A stretch of 64,000 bases of DNA. Origin: Candidatus Woesearchaeota archaeon (GTDB lineage: Archaea; Nanobdellota; Nanobdellia; Woesearchaeales; JAAOYA01). This document shows, in pieces, positions 44,576 to 54,012 of this stretch (positions are counted from its first letter, which is position 1; each line of letters begins with the position of its first letter). The position numbers and the translations under genes are program-made. Where the stretch lies: positions 176,812-240,811 of the forward strand of contig JAAOYA010000001.1 in NCBI GenBank assembly GCA_018221105.1, in the 5' to 3' direction. The notes under the pieces were generated by a model. The model searched no databases. It saw only the letters and a list, made by a program, of their open reading frames with translations, and was not told the origin of the DNA.

Positions 44576-45148
44576 TTAAACCTTGTGGTTAGCTATAAGT
44601 TTTTCAGAGTGGACTTTTTTGCGTACGAATTCGACTATTTGATTTGTTACTTGATCTATTGTTTTGGTAGTGGTATCTATTACTAGATCGTAATTGGTTT
44701 GATTTGTTGGATCTATATCATAATATTTTTTGTAACGGCGTTTATCACTTGCTGTTCGATCTATATTTTTTTGTTTTAATTCTTCTACGCTGCTTGATTT
44801 TTCTTCGTCTGGACGAACAGCATTAAAAATTCTTTTAGCCCCGACATCTGTTGATACTTTCAAATATACTTTTATTGAATTTGGAATAAAATGGTAACTT
44901 GTACGACCATCTATTACAAAATTGTCTTTTGTTTTTCCGAGTTTTGTTTGGTGATCATCAATTTCTTTATCAGTCCATGCTTCGCGCTCGCCTAGATCGT
45001 TTAATTCTTGTATTGTCATGCCGCGCTCTATTGCCAAACGACCCCTTAGGGCTCCCATGCTGACATGTTCTAAACCTAGTTGATCAGCTATCATTCTTGC
45101 AACTGTTGTCTTGCCACTGCCTGGCATTCCAGAAATTGTTATTATCAT
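44576..45148 (-). CDS. cmk: Cytidylate kinase
   Basis: A protein of 190 residues. P-loop ISGMPGSGKTTVARM at the start, then GLEHVSMGALRGRLAIERGM (CMP-binding), FVIDGRTSYHFIP and the lid RTASDKRRYKKYYDID. Archaeal short Cmk, which phosphorylates CMP/dCMP with ATP. Confidence 0.93.
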   Translation of the reverse strand: MIITISGMPGSGKTTVARMIADQLGLEHVSMGALRGRLAIERGMTIQELNDLGEREAWTDKEIDDHQTKLGKTKDNFVIDGRTSYHFIPNSIKVYLKVSTDVGAKRIFNAVRPDEEKSSSVEELKQKNIDRTASDKRRYKKYYDIDPTNQTNYDLVIDTTTKTIDQVTNQIVEFVRKKVHSEKLIANHKV

Positions 45149-45234
45149 GCGCTAGCAATTCTTGTTTTATTTAAAAAAATATTGTTTTGTAAAAAAACAT
45201 ATTTTAATAAAACACAACATTCTTTGAACTTAGT

Positions 45235-45885
45235 ATGATTGTTGCAGGTGTTGAAGAAGCAGGCCGTGGCCCTGTCATCGGACCTCTTGTGATGGCAGTG
45301 TGCACTATTGAAGATTCTCGCGAAGGAGAACTAGCGCGCATCGGCGTCAAGGACAGTAAGTTGTTAACTCCAAAGCAGCGTGAGCACTTGTTTGAAAAAA
45401 TTAAAAAAATTGTTAAAGAATTTGACATATTGATTGTTTCAGCAGCACAAGTCGACAAAGCATTAGATGATGAAACATTGAATCTTAATTGGCTTGAAGC
45501 AATAACCAGTGCGAAACTAATAAATAATGTTACTTGTGACATGGCAATACTTGATTGTCCTTCTAATAATCTTAAAGATTACGAAAAGTATGTTGCGCGT
45601 TTACTTGATGCTCCAATAAAACTTGTTGTCGAGCACCGCGCGGACGTGAATTATTTGATTGTTGCAGCAGCAAGCATTTTAGCTAAGGTCACTCGTGATC
45701 GCGAGATTGAAAAACTTAAAAAGAAAGTGCGCCACAATTTTGGCAGTGGTTACCCGTCAGACCCTACTACTAAAAAGTTTTTAGAAGACTATTATGATAA
45801 ATATCCTGAGCTTTTTCGAAAAACGTGGGCTTCATACAAAAACGTTGTAAAGCGTAAGGATCAGACTAAGCTTGATGGTTTTTAA
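45235..45885 (+). CDS. rnhB: Ribonuclease HII
   Basis: A protein of 216 residues. The N-terminal catalytic motif reads GVEEAGRGPVIGPL, in place of the usual G[IV]DEAGRGP, so the first metal-binding Asp is Glu. Other acidic residues are in AILDCPSNN and VEHRADVNYLIVAAASILAK, where the last Asp is conserved. FGSGYPSDPTTKKFL is also typical. It removes RNA from RNA-DNA hybrids. Confidence 0.92.
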   Translation: MIVAGVEEAGRGPVIGPLVMAVCTIEDSREGELARIGVKDSKLLTPKQREHLFEKIKKIVKEFDILIVSAAQVDKALDDETLNLNWLEAITSAKLINNVTCDMAILDCPSNNLKDYEKYVARLLDAPIKLVVEHRADVNYLIVAAASILAKVTRDREIEKLKKKVRHNFGSGYPSDPTTKKFLEDYYDKYPELFRKTWASYKNVVKRKDQTKLDGF

Positions 45886-46484
45886 CCTAGTATTATCATT
45901 CTGTTATCGCGGTGTAGTGTTTGTTTGACACTCAAGAATGCTTTGTTCATTAATTCGTCACTAACATTTAAGATTGTTCCCTCGCGTGGGTCTAGGATTG
46001 TGTAATTGTTATTTTTGTAATCTATTATTGGTATGAATTGGCTTTTGGCTTTGGTGCCACGAATTACTCCAGCGTTTAATCGAGCTATTAATTTTTTTGA
46101 TTTGCCAAGTAATTTTTTGATGTATGCTAGTTCAAAGTCTGACTCTAATATTTCTACTCCTTCTTTGACTGCATCCTCATATAATATTTTTGAAGTGTAG
46201 GTTGCGTCGTTGACATCGCTTAACTTGTAGCTTTCAAAGCGATAGTTTGGAAACTTGTAATTTTTATCGCCTACTAACACTTTTACTCTAAGACCTTGTT
46301 TTTTTGCAACTCTCGCTAAACCATATATTGAGCAGCCTTTCATTGGTAGTGCAGCACTCTCGCGCCACACCCGGTTTTCGTTTTCTTTGTTTAGCTTGTA
46401 GCGTGGCAAGTAATAATGTATTAAACTCATAAGCCCTGCTGCTGCTGAAGTGTACTCGCTTGAAGCCTTGTAAGGTTTTATCAT
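45882..46484 (-). CDS. Peptidase C39-like (DUF3335-type) protein, probably inactive
   Basis: A protein of 200 residues. PYKASSEYTSAAAGLMSLIH aligns with the EYTCGPAALMM catalytic block, but the nucleophile Cys is Ser and the Gly-Pro is Ala-Ala. VWRESAALPMKGCSIYGLAR aligns with the WREATT...GC.P.GLA block. SQFIPIIDYKNNNYTILDP aligns with the HWVVV...DP block, but lacks the His. Relatives are linked to RimK-type ligase clusters, and a RimK-like pair lies at 61.4-62.9 kb. It overlaps the RNase HII stop by 4 nt (convergent). Confidence 0.65.
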   Translation of the reverse strand: MIKPYKASSEYTSAAAGLMSLIHYYLPRYKLNKENENRVWRESAALPMKGCSIYGLARVAKKQGLRVKVLVGDKNYKFPNYRFESYKLSDVNDATYTSKILYEDAVKEGVEILESDFELAYIKKLLGKSKKLIARLNAGVIRGTKAKSQFIPIIDYKNNNYTILDPREGTILNVSDELMNKAFLSVKQTLHRDNRMIILG

Positions 46485-46522
46485 TGCGTGAAGAAATTAT
46501 TTTATAGTATAAAAACTTAATC

Positions 46523-46918
46523 CTAAACCAAGTATTTATCGTTAGTATACTCGCGTTGTTCTCGTGCTAAATCGTAAGCTTTTTGTGTTGCTGCATCAAC
46601 TGCGTCGTTTAGTGTGGCGCCAGCATCGTATGCACTTAGCATTGCTCGCAGTGCAGCCTCTACTTTCATAGGTCCTTTATCAGCCAACTCATATATACTT
46701 GTAAGTATCAAATTTTTGTCAGGGTGTTGTTCTAGTTCAACACTTAATAGTCCTCGACCGTTTGTTGGAATATCTAAATAAACTTCTAGCCCTTTTAGGT
46801 TATTAAGTACTAGTTCTTCAATGCTATACTCTCGTGCTTGTTCTCTTAAACTATTTGTTGCATCTTTTGAATTTAGCAATAATTTCTTTATTTTCTCAAT
46901 AAGGTTTTGTTGTTGCAT
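46523..46918 (-). CDS. Hypothetical protein
   Basis: A protein of 131 residues, mostly helical, with a short beta hairpin (LEVYLDIPTNGRGLLSVELE) and a helical C-terminus (VEAALRAMLSAYDAGATLND). No cysteines or membrane segments. I recognise no family. It lies downstream of the 46969-47259 gene on the same strand. Confidence 0.6.
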   Translation of the reverse strand: MQQQNLIEKIKKLLLNSKDATNSLREQAREYSIEELVLNNLKGLEVYLDIPTNGRGLLSVELEQHPDKNLILTSIYELADKGPMKVEAALRAMLSAYDAGATLNDAVDAATQKAYDLAREQREYTNDKYLV

Positions 46919-46968
46919 TTTCTTCTAGTTGTTCACTGGCTTTCTACAAAGAGTTTTTAGAATTGTGA

Positions 46969-47259
46969 TTACGCGTGTCCTGCAACAATTGATAGTTCTG
47001 GTTGTGGAGGGATTTTGGTTTTTGCAACGCTTAATATTTTATCCACTAGCCCGCCAAAAAGATCTTCATCTTCAATTTTTCGTGTTACTTCTCTAATTGA
47101 TTTACCACTGTATGTGAAACTTCCTTCAGGGTATCTAACGTCTAAAATCGCTACTGAAACAGCATTTTTACCTTCGGAAATACTAATATGCTGTCCTTGC
47201 GGCCCGTAAACTGTTCTAGTTGGAGCGTTTTGAAGATGTTGAGGCATATTATAATCCAT
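46969..47259 (-). CDS. Hypothetical protein
   Basis: A protein of 96 residues from ATG 47259 (MDYNMPQHLQNAPT). A beta-rich segment (ISISEGKNAVSVAILDVRY, then SFTYSGKSI) leads to a helix (EVTRKIEDEDLFGGLVDKIL). The longer frame starts within the TATA box (about 47282-47290), whereas ATG 47259 lies 27 nt after it, so the mRNA is probably leaderless. Family unknown. Confidence 0.6.
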   Translation of the reverse strand: MDYNMPQHLQNAPTRTVYGPQGQHISISEGKNAVSVAILDVRYPEGSFTYSGKSIREVTRKIEDEDLFGGLVDKILSVAKTKIPPQPELSIVAGHA

Positions 47260-47471
47260 ACTAATATAATGGAGGCAACCCATATATAAACTTATTGTTT
47301 TTTCCGGTTTTAGGGGTTGTTTTCGCTTTCAAAATTCGAAAAAAAGCCCATTTTACCTTATTTTTTTTAAAAATAAGGTTTTTTAAGTCTTTTTCATTAT
47401 TGTTTTTTATTAGTTATTTTTAAATCGTAAGTTTTAAATAACCCTTACTGCACTCTTTGTTTTGCATTCAA

Positions 47472-50400
47472 ATGACAAAAATTAATAAACTAGTATTGAG
47501 GGGTTTCAAAAGCTTTGCTCGAAAGACAGAGCTTGTTTTTGGCGACAATTTTAATTGTGTTTTAGGGCCTAATGGTTCTGGAAAGAGCAATATTATTGAT
47601 GCTTTGTGTTTTGTTCTTGGGAAAACTAGTGCTAAGGGTTTGCGTGCTGAAAAAAGCGCTAATTTAATATATAATGGAGGCAAGAAAAAGAACCCTGCAA
47701 AAGATGCTGAAGTTAGCATTTACTTTGATAATTCTAAAAAGATTTTTCCAACTGATGATGTTGAAGTTAAGATTTCTCGGATTGTTAAACAGAGCGGTCA
47801 ATCAACTTATAAGATTAATGATAAGACTCGTACTCGTCAGCAAATGCTTGATTTGATGTCTTTAGCAAAGGTTGATCCTGATGGCTATAATATTATTTTG
47901 CAGGGCGATATTGTTCGTTTTGTTGAAATGAGTACTGGCGAGCGCCGCTCTTTAATCGAAGAAATTGCGGGCATTAATGTTTACGAGGATAAGAAGAAGA
48001 AAGCTGTCAACGAGCTTAATAAGGTCGAAGAAAGGCTTAAAGAGGCCGATATTATTTTATCAGAGCGTCAAGTTCACCTTCAAGAATTAAAAAAGGAGCG
48101 TAATCAAGCGTTGAAGTTTAAAGAATTGAAAGATAAGATTAATCAAAACAAGGCAACACAATTGCACATTCAAATAACTAAAAAAAGTGATTCTCTTAAA
48201 AAATTGTCTGATGGTATTAGAAAAGAACAATTAAGTCTTGAGAGTTATGAAAAAGATATTGAACAATTAAAAAAAGTTATTGATGATAAACGAAGTGAAA
48301 TTGACAGTATTAACAAAGAGATTGAACAAAAAGGTGAAAAAGAACAGGTTGAACTTCACAAGATTATTGAGAATTTAAAAGTTGATTTGGCGACTGCAAA
48401 GCAACGTTTGGAAACTGTTATAGAAGAGCAGGAGAAGATTGTTAGGCGTAAAGAAGAATTGCAAAAAAATATTTCTGAAGTTGAAGGTAAAATTAAACGG
48501 TTGAATTCTGAAAAAGAACAAATCGCTAAAACTCTTGAAGTTGATAAAAAGCAAGTTGAACAAATTGAAGAAAAAATTAAAGTTTTCAAGACCAAGAACA
48601 AGTTAGATGATGCTGGCAGTATAGAGCAAAGTATTGAAACAATTGATAAGAGTGCTGAAGAGCAAGAAAGAAATATTTTGTCGCTTCGCCAAGACCAACA
48701 GGAATTGCTTCGCAAAAAAGACAAGTTAGAATTTCAAGTTGAAGGTATTGACGAGAAAATCAATAAGGTTTTAGAGGTTGAAAAAGAAAATAAAGAAGCT
48801 GTAGAAAAGCTTAAAGCTCAAAAGGCTGATTTTAAAAAAACCACTTTAGAACTGTCAAAATCTTTAGAGGAGAGTTCTTCTATGGCTGCACAGCTTGAGA
48901 CTGCGCGCGCAAAAGTGTTGAGTGCTAAAGAAGAGCTTGCGAAACTTACTGCCCGCCAGGCAAGCATTTTAGAGTTTAGCGCTGGCAATAATGCTATTAG
49001 GACAATACTGGATTTGAAAAATAAAATGCGGGGCATTTATGGTACTGTCAGCGAACTTGGAGAAGTTCAATCAAAGTATTCTCAAGCATTGCAAGTTGTT
49101 GCTGCGAGCAAACTGAACAGTATTGTTGTAGAAGATGATAAAGTTGCTGCTGAGTGTATTAAGCATTTGAAAACTAATAGGTTGGGAACTGCTAGTTTTT
49201 TGCCGCTTAACAAGATTCGCTCTCGTCCAATTAGTCCTGAGGCCCTCACTGCTTCTAAAGCTGTTGGCGCTCACGGCTTAGCTATTGACTTGGTAAGCTA
49301 TGATGTTAAGTTTAAAAAAGTTTTCAGTTATGCTTTTGGCTCTGCAATTGTTGTTGACAATATTGATGTTGCAAGGCGTATTGGAATTGGTGTTGCTAAA
49401 ATGGCAACTTTAGAGGGTGACTTGACAGACTTGAGCGGTGCTATGCATGGCGGTTTTAGATCAAAAACTCGGGGTTCTGGTTTTAAAGAAAAAGAATTGA
49501 ATCGTGATATTAAAGAGTATGAGGAAGTCATCAATCAAAAAACTAGTGTTATTGAACGATTACAGAGTAATCAAAAAGCTAATGATGATAGTATTGAGCG
49601 GTTGCGCAATCACAAAGCAAGCCTTGAGGGCGATATTATAACTCTTGAAAAAACTTTACACTTAGACTCTGATGACATGCAAGCGTCAAGAGTTCAAAAA
49701 AGTGAATTGCAAGAAGAAATTGGTAGTGTTGATAAAACACTTAGTGAGTTATCAAACAATATTAGTAGTGCTAATAAAGAAATAGCACAGGTCAAGATAG
49801 AAAAACAACAGTTGCGCAACAAGATTAGTGAATTGCGCAATCCAAGATTGTTAGCAGAACTTAACGCTCTAGAACAAAAAAGAACTGAGTTGCGCGAAAA
49901 GAACATTCGTTACAGTAGCGATATTAAAAACATTGAAGAAAATATAGGTTCTATTTTGAGCAGTGAGGTCGAGAACACTCAAAGGATTATAAAACAGTTA
50001 GAAAAAGAACGCCTTGATTTTACTGATGAACAAAAAGGTTTGAAAGAAAAGATTAAAACTTTGCAAGAAGATGTTAAAATTAAAGAAGCAGCGCAAAAAG
50101 AGTTCTATCAAAAATATAAGGGTTTGTTTACAAAACGACAAGCTACTGACGATGCAATGCGTGCTAGCGAGCAAAAACTTGCAGTAGCGCAAGAAAAAAC
50201 TAAGGATTTAGAGCTTAAAATTAACGGTGTTAGTTTAGAGCAGGCTCGCATTAAAGCAGAAAAAGCAGCACTCGATAAAGAGTTCGAAGAGTACAAGGAT
50301 GTCAAATTGTTAAAGAATGTTAGCGAAGCTGATGTTAATCGTGAAATTAATGCTTTTGAGCGAATGATGGAAAACATTGGCAGTGTTAACATGAAAGCTT

Positions 50401-50966
50401 TAGAAATTTATGATGTTGTAGAGAAAGAGTATAAGGAATTATTAAACAAAAAAGAAACTCTTGGTTTGGAGCGTGAAGACGTGCTGCTTTTGATGAACGA
50501 AATCGAGAGTAAGAAACGTGAATTGTTCTTGCAAACTTTTGACGTGGTAAACCATAATTTTAAAGAAACTTACAAAGAATTGCAAGCTAAGGGAGAAGTC
50601 AACTTGATGCTTGAAGATCCTAATGACCCGTTCAATGGTGGCGTTTTGATAAAGGTTAGAATCGTTGGAAACAAATATTTAGATATTCGCAGTTTAAGTG
50701 GTGGCGAGAAAACAATGGCTGCTCTAGCATTCATTTTTAGTATTCAAGAACATGACCCTGCAAGCTTTTACTTGCTTGATGAAGTTGACGCTGCTCTTGA
50801 CAAGCACAACAGCGAAAAATTATCAAATTTGATAAGAGATTATTCAAAAAAAGCACAGTATATTATGATAAGCCACAATGATGGCATCATTAGTGAAGCA
50901 GACCAACTCTATGGTGTTAGCATGCAAGCAGACAACATAAGCAAAGTAGTGAGCTTGAAAATCTGA
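47472..50966 (+). CDS. smc: Chromosome segregation protein SMC
   Basis: A protein of 1164 residues. The Walker A head (GPNGSGKSNIIDALCFVLG, about 33-51) is followed by a coiled coil (170-500), the hinge (about 520-665, GIYGTVSELGEVQSKYSQAL), a second coiled coil, and the C-terminal head with LSGGEKTMAALAFIF and Walker B FYLLDEVDAALD. It condenses and segregates DNA with kleisin ScpA, not seen here. A TTG five codons upstream exists but ATG 47472 (MTKINKLVLRGFKSF) fits the family start. Confidence 0.97.
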   Translation: MTKINKLVLRGFKSFARKTELVFGDNFNCVLGPNGSGKSNIIDALCFVLGKTSAKGLRAEKSANLIYNGGKKKNPAKDAEVSIYFDNSKKIFPTDDVEVKISRIVKQSGQSTYKINDKTRTRQQMLDLMSLAKVDPDGYNIILQGDIVRFVEMSTGERRSLIEEIAGINVYEDKKKKAVNELNKVEERLKEADIILSERQVHLQELKKERNQALKFKELKDKINQNKATQLHIQITKKSDSLKKLSDGIRKEQLSLESYEKDIEQLKKVIDDKRSEIDSINKEIEQKGEKEQVELHKIIENLKVDLATAKQRLETVIEEQEKIVRRKEELQKNISEVEGKIKRLNSEKEQIAKTLEVDKKQVEQIEEKIKVFKTKNKLDDAGSIEQSIETIDKSAEEQERNILSLRQDQQELLRKKDKLEFQVEGIDEKINKVLEVEKENKEAVEKLKAQKADFKKTTLELSKSLEESSSMAAQLETARAKVLSAKEELAKLTARQASILEFSAGNNAIRTILDLKNKMRGIYGTVSELGEVQSKYSQALQVVAASKLNSIVVEDDKVAAECIKHLKTNRLGTASFLPLNKIRSRPISPEALTASKAVGAHGLAIDLVSYDVKFKKVFSYAFGSAIVVDNIDVARRIGIGVAKMATLEGDLTDLSGAMHGGFRSKTRGSGFKEKELNRDIKEYEEVINQKTSVIERLQSNQKANDDSIERLRNHKASLEGDIITLEKTLHLDSDDMQASRVQKSELQEEIGSVDKTLSELSNNISSANKEIAQVKIEKQQLRNKISELRNPRLLAELNALEQKRTELREKNIRYSSDIKNIEENIGSILSSEVENTQRIIKQLEKERLDFTDEQKGLKEKIKTLQEDVKIKEAAQKEFYQKYKGLFTKRQATDDAMRASEQKLAVAQEKTKDLELKINGVSLEQARIKAEKAALDKEFEEYKDVKLLKNVSEADVNREINAFERMMENIGSVNMKALEIYDVVEKEYKELLNKKETLGLEREDVLLLMNEIESKKRELFLQTFDVVNHNFKETYKELQAKGEVNLMLEDPNDPFNGGVLIKVRIVGNKYLDIRSLSGGEKTMAALAFIFSIQEHDPASFYLLDEVDAALDKHNSEKLSNLIRDYSKKAQYIMISHNDGIISEADQLYGVSMQADNISKVVSLKI

Positions 50967-50999
50967 ACATTTATTAATTCTCAAAACATTTCTTTTTTC

Positions 51000-51692
51000 A
51001 TGACTGATAAAATTGTAATGGTCGATTTTGCAGGCACGTTGGTTAAGGCTTCTGTTATTGAAGAGGCTAACGAGTTTCGCTCAAAAGTCTTAGAGCGTGG
51101 GTTGCCTTCAATTGAAGAGCACGCTCATCCTGACGAATTATACAAAGCTAATCGTGAATTTGTAGAAAAACTTACCGGGTTGACAAAAGACTTAAAAGTT
51201 CAGTATCGAAAAAATGATTTAGAGTTTATGGAGTTAACCGGCGAGCAATTACAAAACCAGGTCGCAACTAATCTTTTTCAGATTGGAATGTACATGAGCG
51301 CAAAAAAACACGGTCTTTCAATTGTGCCCGAAGGTTTTGTAGAACAACTACAAAGAATTCAAAAGGCAGGCTATAAGCTAGCGATTGTTTCTGGTGTACG
51401 GACCGATATTATTTCAGGAATGTTGCAAATCGCGAAGATTCCTGTTGCATTTGATTTTGTTATTGGCCAACCTCCAATTCTTGGAGTTAACAATGAAGAA
51501 AACATCAAATTATTACAAGAAAAAGGAACTGTCACGTTTGTTATTGGTGACAAGCTTAGCGACTTAGAACCTGCAAAAGGAGTTGGTGCTAAGACTGTTT
51601 TTGTAAAATGGGGTCATCCGAGCGGTGGCGAAGAAGAATTTGCTGATTATACAATTGAGAAACCTGAAGAGTTAGAAAAAATAATAAGTTAG
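51000..51692 (+). CDS. HAD superfamily protein with a DxA motif
   Basis: A protein of 230 residues. Motif I is VMVDFAGTLVKAS: the nucleophile Asp is kept, but the second Asp of DxD is Ala, as in phosphonoacetaldehyde hydrolase (DWAGT). A helical cap (20-120) follows, then AIVSGVRTDI (motif II) and FVIGDKLSDLEPAKGVG (motif IV). The substrate is unknown. The loss of the general-acid Asp argues against an ordinary phosphatase. Confidence 0.75.
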   Translation: MTDKIVMVDFAGTLVKASVIEEANEFRSKVLERGLPSIEEHAHPDELYKANREFVEKLTGLTKDLKVQYRKNDLEFMELTGEQLQNQVATNLFQIGMYMSAKKHGLSIVPEGFVEQLQRIQKAGYKLAIVSGVRTDIISGMLQIAKIPVAFDFVIGQPPILGVNNEENIKLLQEKGTVTFVIGDKLSDLEPAKGVGAKTVFVKWGHPSGGEEEFADYTIEKPEELEKIIS

Positions 51693-51732
51693 TTCTGAAT
51701 AATTTTATAAATAAGTTATTTGCCAGTGTTCT

Positions 51733-52668
51733 ATGGAACATGTCAAATTCGATGGTTTTTCTTTTAATAAGAAACCTCTGGCTGTACTACAAGAAGAAGT
51801 TAATTCTCAAGGTTATCAAGTTGAAAAGACTTTTAATGAAGCTGAGCTTTTGTGGTTGCCAAATCTTGATAGGCAAAGACTTGAGCGCGGAGTGAGTGAT
51901 GATCACATGAGAGAGCAATATCTTTTGATGAAGGGCTTGCTCACAGATCCTGATATTCCTGGACAAGCTACTTTGTATGGTGAATTTGTTTATGATTGCG
52001 GCAATAGTTATGAGTGGGTTGAAGACGAGTTTGGCAGGATTGGAATGATTGTAGATGTTGGCGATTTACAATTGGAAGAACTATTAGATGATCTAAGGGA
52101 AGTTGTATTGCATGACACTCACCCACTATGTCCTATGGCTGCTTGTGAAGCTATTGGCAATGTTGGCACTGAAAAAGCTGCTGAGTATTTGTGCGATATT
52201 GCAGAAAGTAGTGGCGAGCATGGTATGTGGGCTGCCGAGCAATTAACTAGACTCTCATACACTTCTGTAGGTCCAAAGTTATGCCATATTCTTGATAAGG
52301 AATTAGAAAAAGTTCCAGATTACGCGCGCTCAGTTAGTTTTGAGTCAGGGGTTAATACTTTAGGTTTTTGTATTAAAGCCCTTGGTGAACTCACAACAGT
52401 TGATGCGCTAGAAGGATTGAAAAAAGGTGTTGTGTTTGATAATGATCATGTTCAAGCGTGGTCCCGCTTAGCTTTAGATAGGTGGATACATAAGTCTTTA
52501 GTTAGTATTGCAGATAATAGTGCAATGTTTAATGTTGAAGAAAGAACGGGCCTAGTTAAAAAAACTATTATTGCTTATGGTATTGAAACAAGAAAAAGTT
52601 TTTATGATACTGGGCGATTGCCTGTTAGTGCTGATATGGTTTTGTCAGTTGTGCAAGGAAAAACATGA
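51733..52668 (+). CDS. HEAT-repeat protein
   Basis: A protein of 311 residues. After an N-terminal 100-residue domain (LWLPNLDRQRLERGVSDDHM and a DCGNSYEWVEDEFGRIGMIV segment), residues 120-290 form HEAT-like repeats (HPLCPMAACEAIGNVGTEKA, LGELTTVDALEGLKKGVVFD). The repeat with HPLCPMAACEAIGN resembles deoxyhypusine hydroxylase repeats, but the His-Glu iron pairs are incomplete. It is probably a binding scaffold. A TATA box (ttttataaat) lies 25 nt before the ATG: leaderless. Confidence 0.65.
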   Translation: MEHVKFDGFSFNKKPLAVLQEEVNSQGYQVEKTFNEAELLWLPNLDRQRLERGVSDDHMREQYLLMKGLLTDPDIPGQATLYGEFVYDCGNSYEWVEDEFGRIGMIVDVGDLQLEELLDDLREVVLHDTHPLCPMAACEAIGNVGTEKAAEYLCDIAESSGEHGMWAAEQLTRLSYTSVGPKLCHILDKELEKVPDYARSVSFESGVNTLGFCIKALGELTTVDALEGLKKGVVFDNDHVQAWSRLALDRWIHKSLVSIADNSAMFNVEERTGLVKKTIIAYGIETRKSFYDTGRLPVSADMVLSVVQGKT

Positions 52669-52744
52669 TATATTAATATCAACAAACCATACAACTTCTA
52701 CAAATTCAACAACTTCTACGAAAAAGCTTTCAATATACAATTAA

Positions 52745-53986
52745 CTATATTAGTTTAGTTATTAATTGCTTTTTTTCTTTGCCGCTAGCAAGATCTCGCA
52801 CTGTGACCTTGTTTTGTTTTAGGTCTTTCTCGCCAACAATAACAGCAAATTTAGCACCGCTCTTTGAAGCAGCACTAAGCATTTTAGAAAGGTTGCGCTC
52901 GCTAATGTCAACTTCAACAGAATACTTTTGTCGCAGCTGCGTTGCAATAGTATTGACTGTTTTTTCACTAACACCGCTAAGTGGCGTGATATAATAATCA
53001 ACGCTGGAAATGTTTGATGGTAGCTTGCCTAATTTTTTCAAAAATAATTCTAGGACTACATCGCCAAAAGCGTAGCCTACACCAGGACATTTTTCTCCGC
53101 CAAAGTCAGTGACTAAGTTGTCGTAGCGCCCACCACCAGCAATCGCGCGAAACTCTCGACGTTTGTCAAAGACTTCAAAAACAGTTGAAGTATAATAGTC
53201 AAAGCCTCGCATTATGCTAAGATCTAATTGTATGAATTTGTTGTAGCCTTTGGCTTTTAGTAAACTAATAACTTCGTCTAATTCGTCGTAGCCATCGTAT
53301 TCTTTTAGTTTTGACAAATCTGTTATTGTTAAAAAATTGTTTAATTCTTTCAATTGTTTATTGTCAAGTCCTAGTTTTTTTGCTTCGCTGTCAAACTCTT
53401 TTTTTGAAATCTTATCTTTTTTGTCGACTAAACGTGATAGTTCTACAATATTTTTTTTGTTTGTGATACTTGTAAAAGCGTTTTCTATTAATTTTCTATT
53501 GCCTAGTCGTATGTAGAAGTCTTTTTCGTTGCAATCATAACTTTTCATTAATTCTATTGCTGTTGCAATGATTTCCGCGTCTGCTTTCATAGAATCTAAC
53601 CCTAGACAGTCAATGTTAAATTGAAAGAATTCTCTGAGGCGTCCGCTTTGTGGTTGTTCGTAGCGCCAAAATCGTCCTATAGAATACCAGCGTAATGGTT
53701 TTGATAGTTCTTTTTGTTTGGCGGCAACCATTCTAGCTAAAGTTGGTGTTAGTTCTGGTCTGATAGCAACTTTGCGCCCTCCTTTGTCTTTGAAAACATA
53801 CATTTGCTGTGGAATCTCGCTGCCGCTTTTTAACTCCCATAATTGTGATGGCTCTAACAGTGGCCCTTCATAGTCGAGGTATCCAAAAGCTTTCGCTACA
53901 TTGATCATTTTTTCAAACAAATAGTTTTGTACTGCTTTGTTTTCGGGATAAAAGTCCCTTGTGCCTTTTAGGCTTTGTACTTTCAT
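52745..53986 (-). CDS. hisS: Histidyl-tRNA synthetase
   Basis: A protein of 413 residues, class II. GTRDFYPENKAVQNYLFEKM opens the catalytic core. Motif 2 lies around IGRFWRYEQPQSGRLREFFQ. The His-specific block is MRGFDYYTSTVFEV, followed by AGGGRYDNL and motif 3 (GVGYAFGDVVLEL). The C-terminal anticodon-binding domain (about 325-413) is complete. It charges tRNA-His. Confidence 0.96.
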   Translation of the reverse strand: MKVQSLKGTRDFYPENKAVQNYLFEKMINVAKAFGYLDYEGPLLEPSQLWELKSGSEIPQQMYVFKDKGGRKVAIRPELTPTLARMVAAKQKELSKPLRWYSIGRFWRYEQPQSGRLREFFQFNIDCLGLDSMKADAEIIATAIELMKSYDCNEKDFYIRLGNRKLIENAFTSITNKKNIVELSRLVDKKDKISKKEFDSEAKKLGLDNKQLKELNNFLTITDLSKLKEYDGYDELDEVISLLKAKGYNKFIQLDLSIMRGFDYYTSTVFEVFDKRREFRAIAGGGRYDNLVTDFGGEKCPGVGYAFGDVVLELFLKKLGKLPSNISSVDYYITPLSGVSEKTVNTIATQLRQKYSVEVDISERNLSKMLSAASKSGAKFAVIVGEKDLKQNKVTVRDLASGKEKKQLITKLI

Positions 53987-54012
53987 AAGAATTAGTGAAC
54001 CAAATTGGTTTT

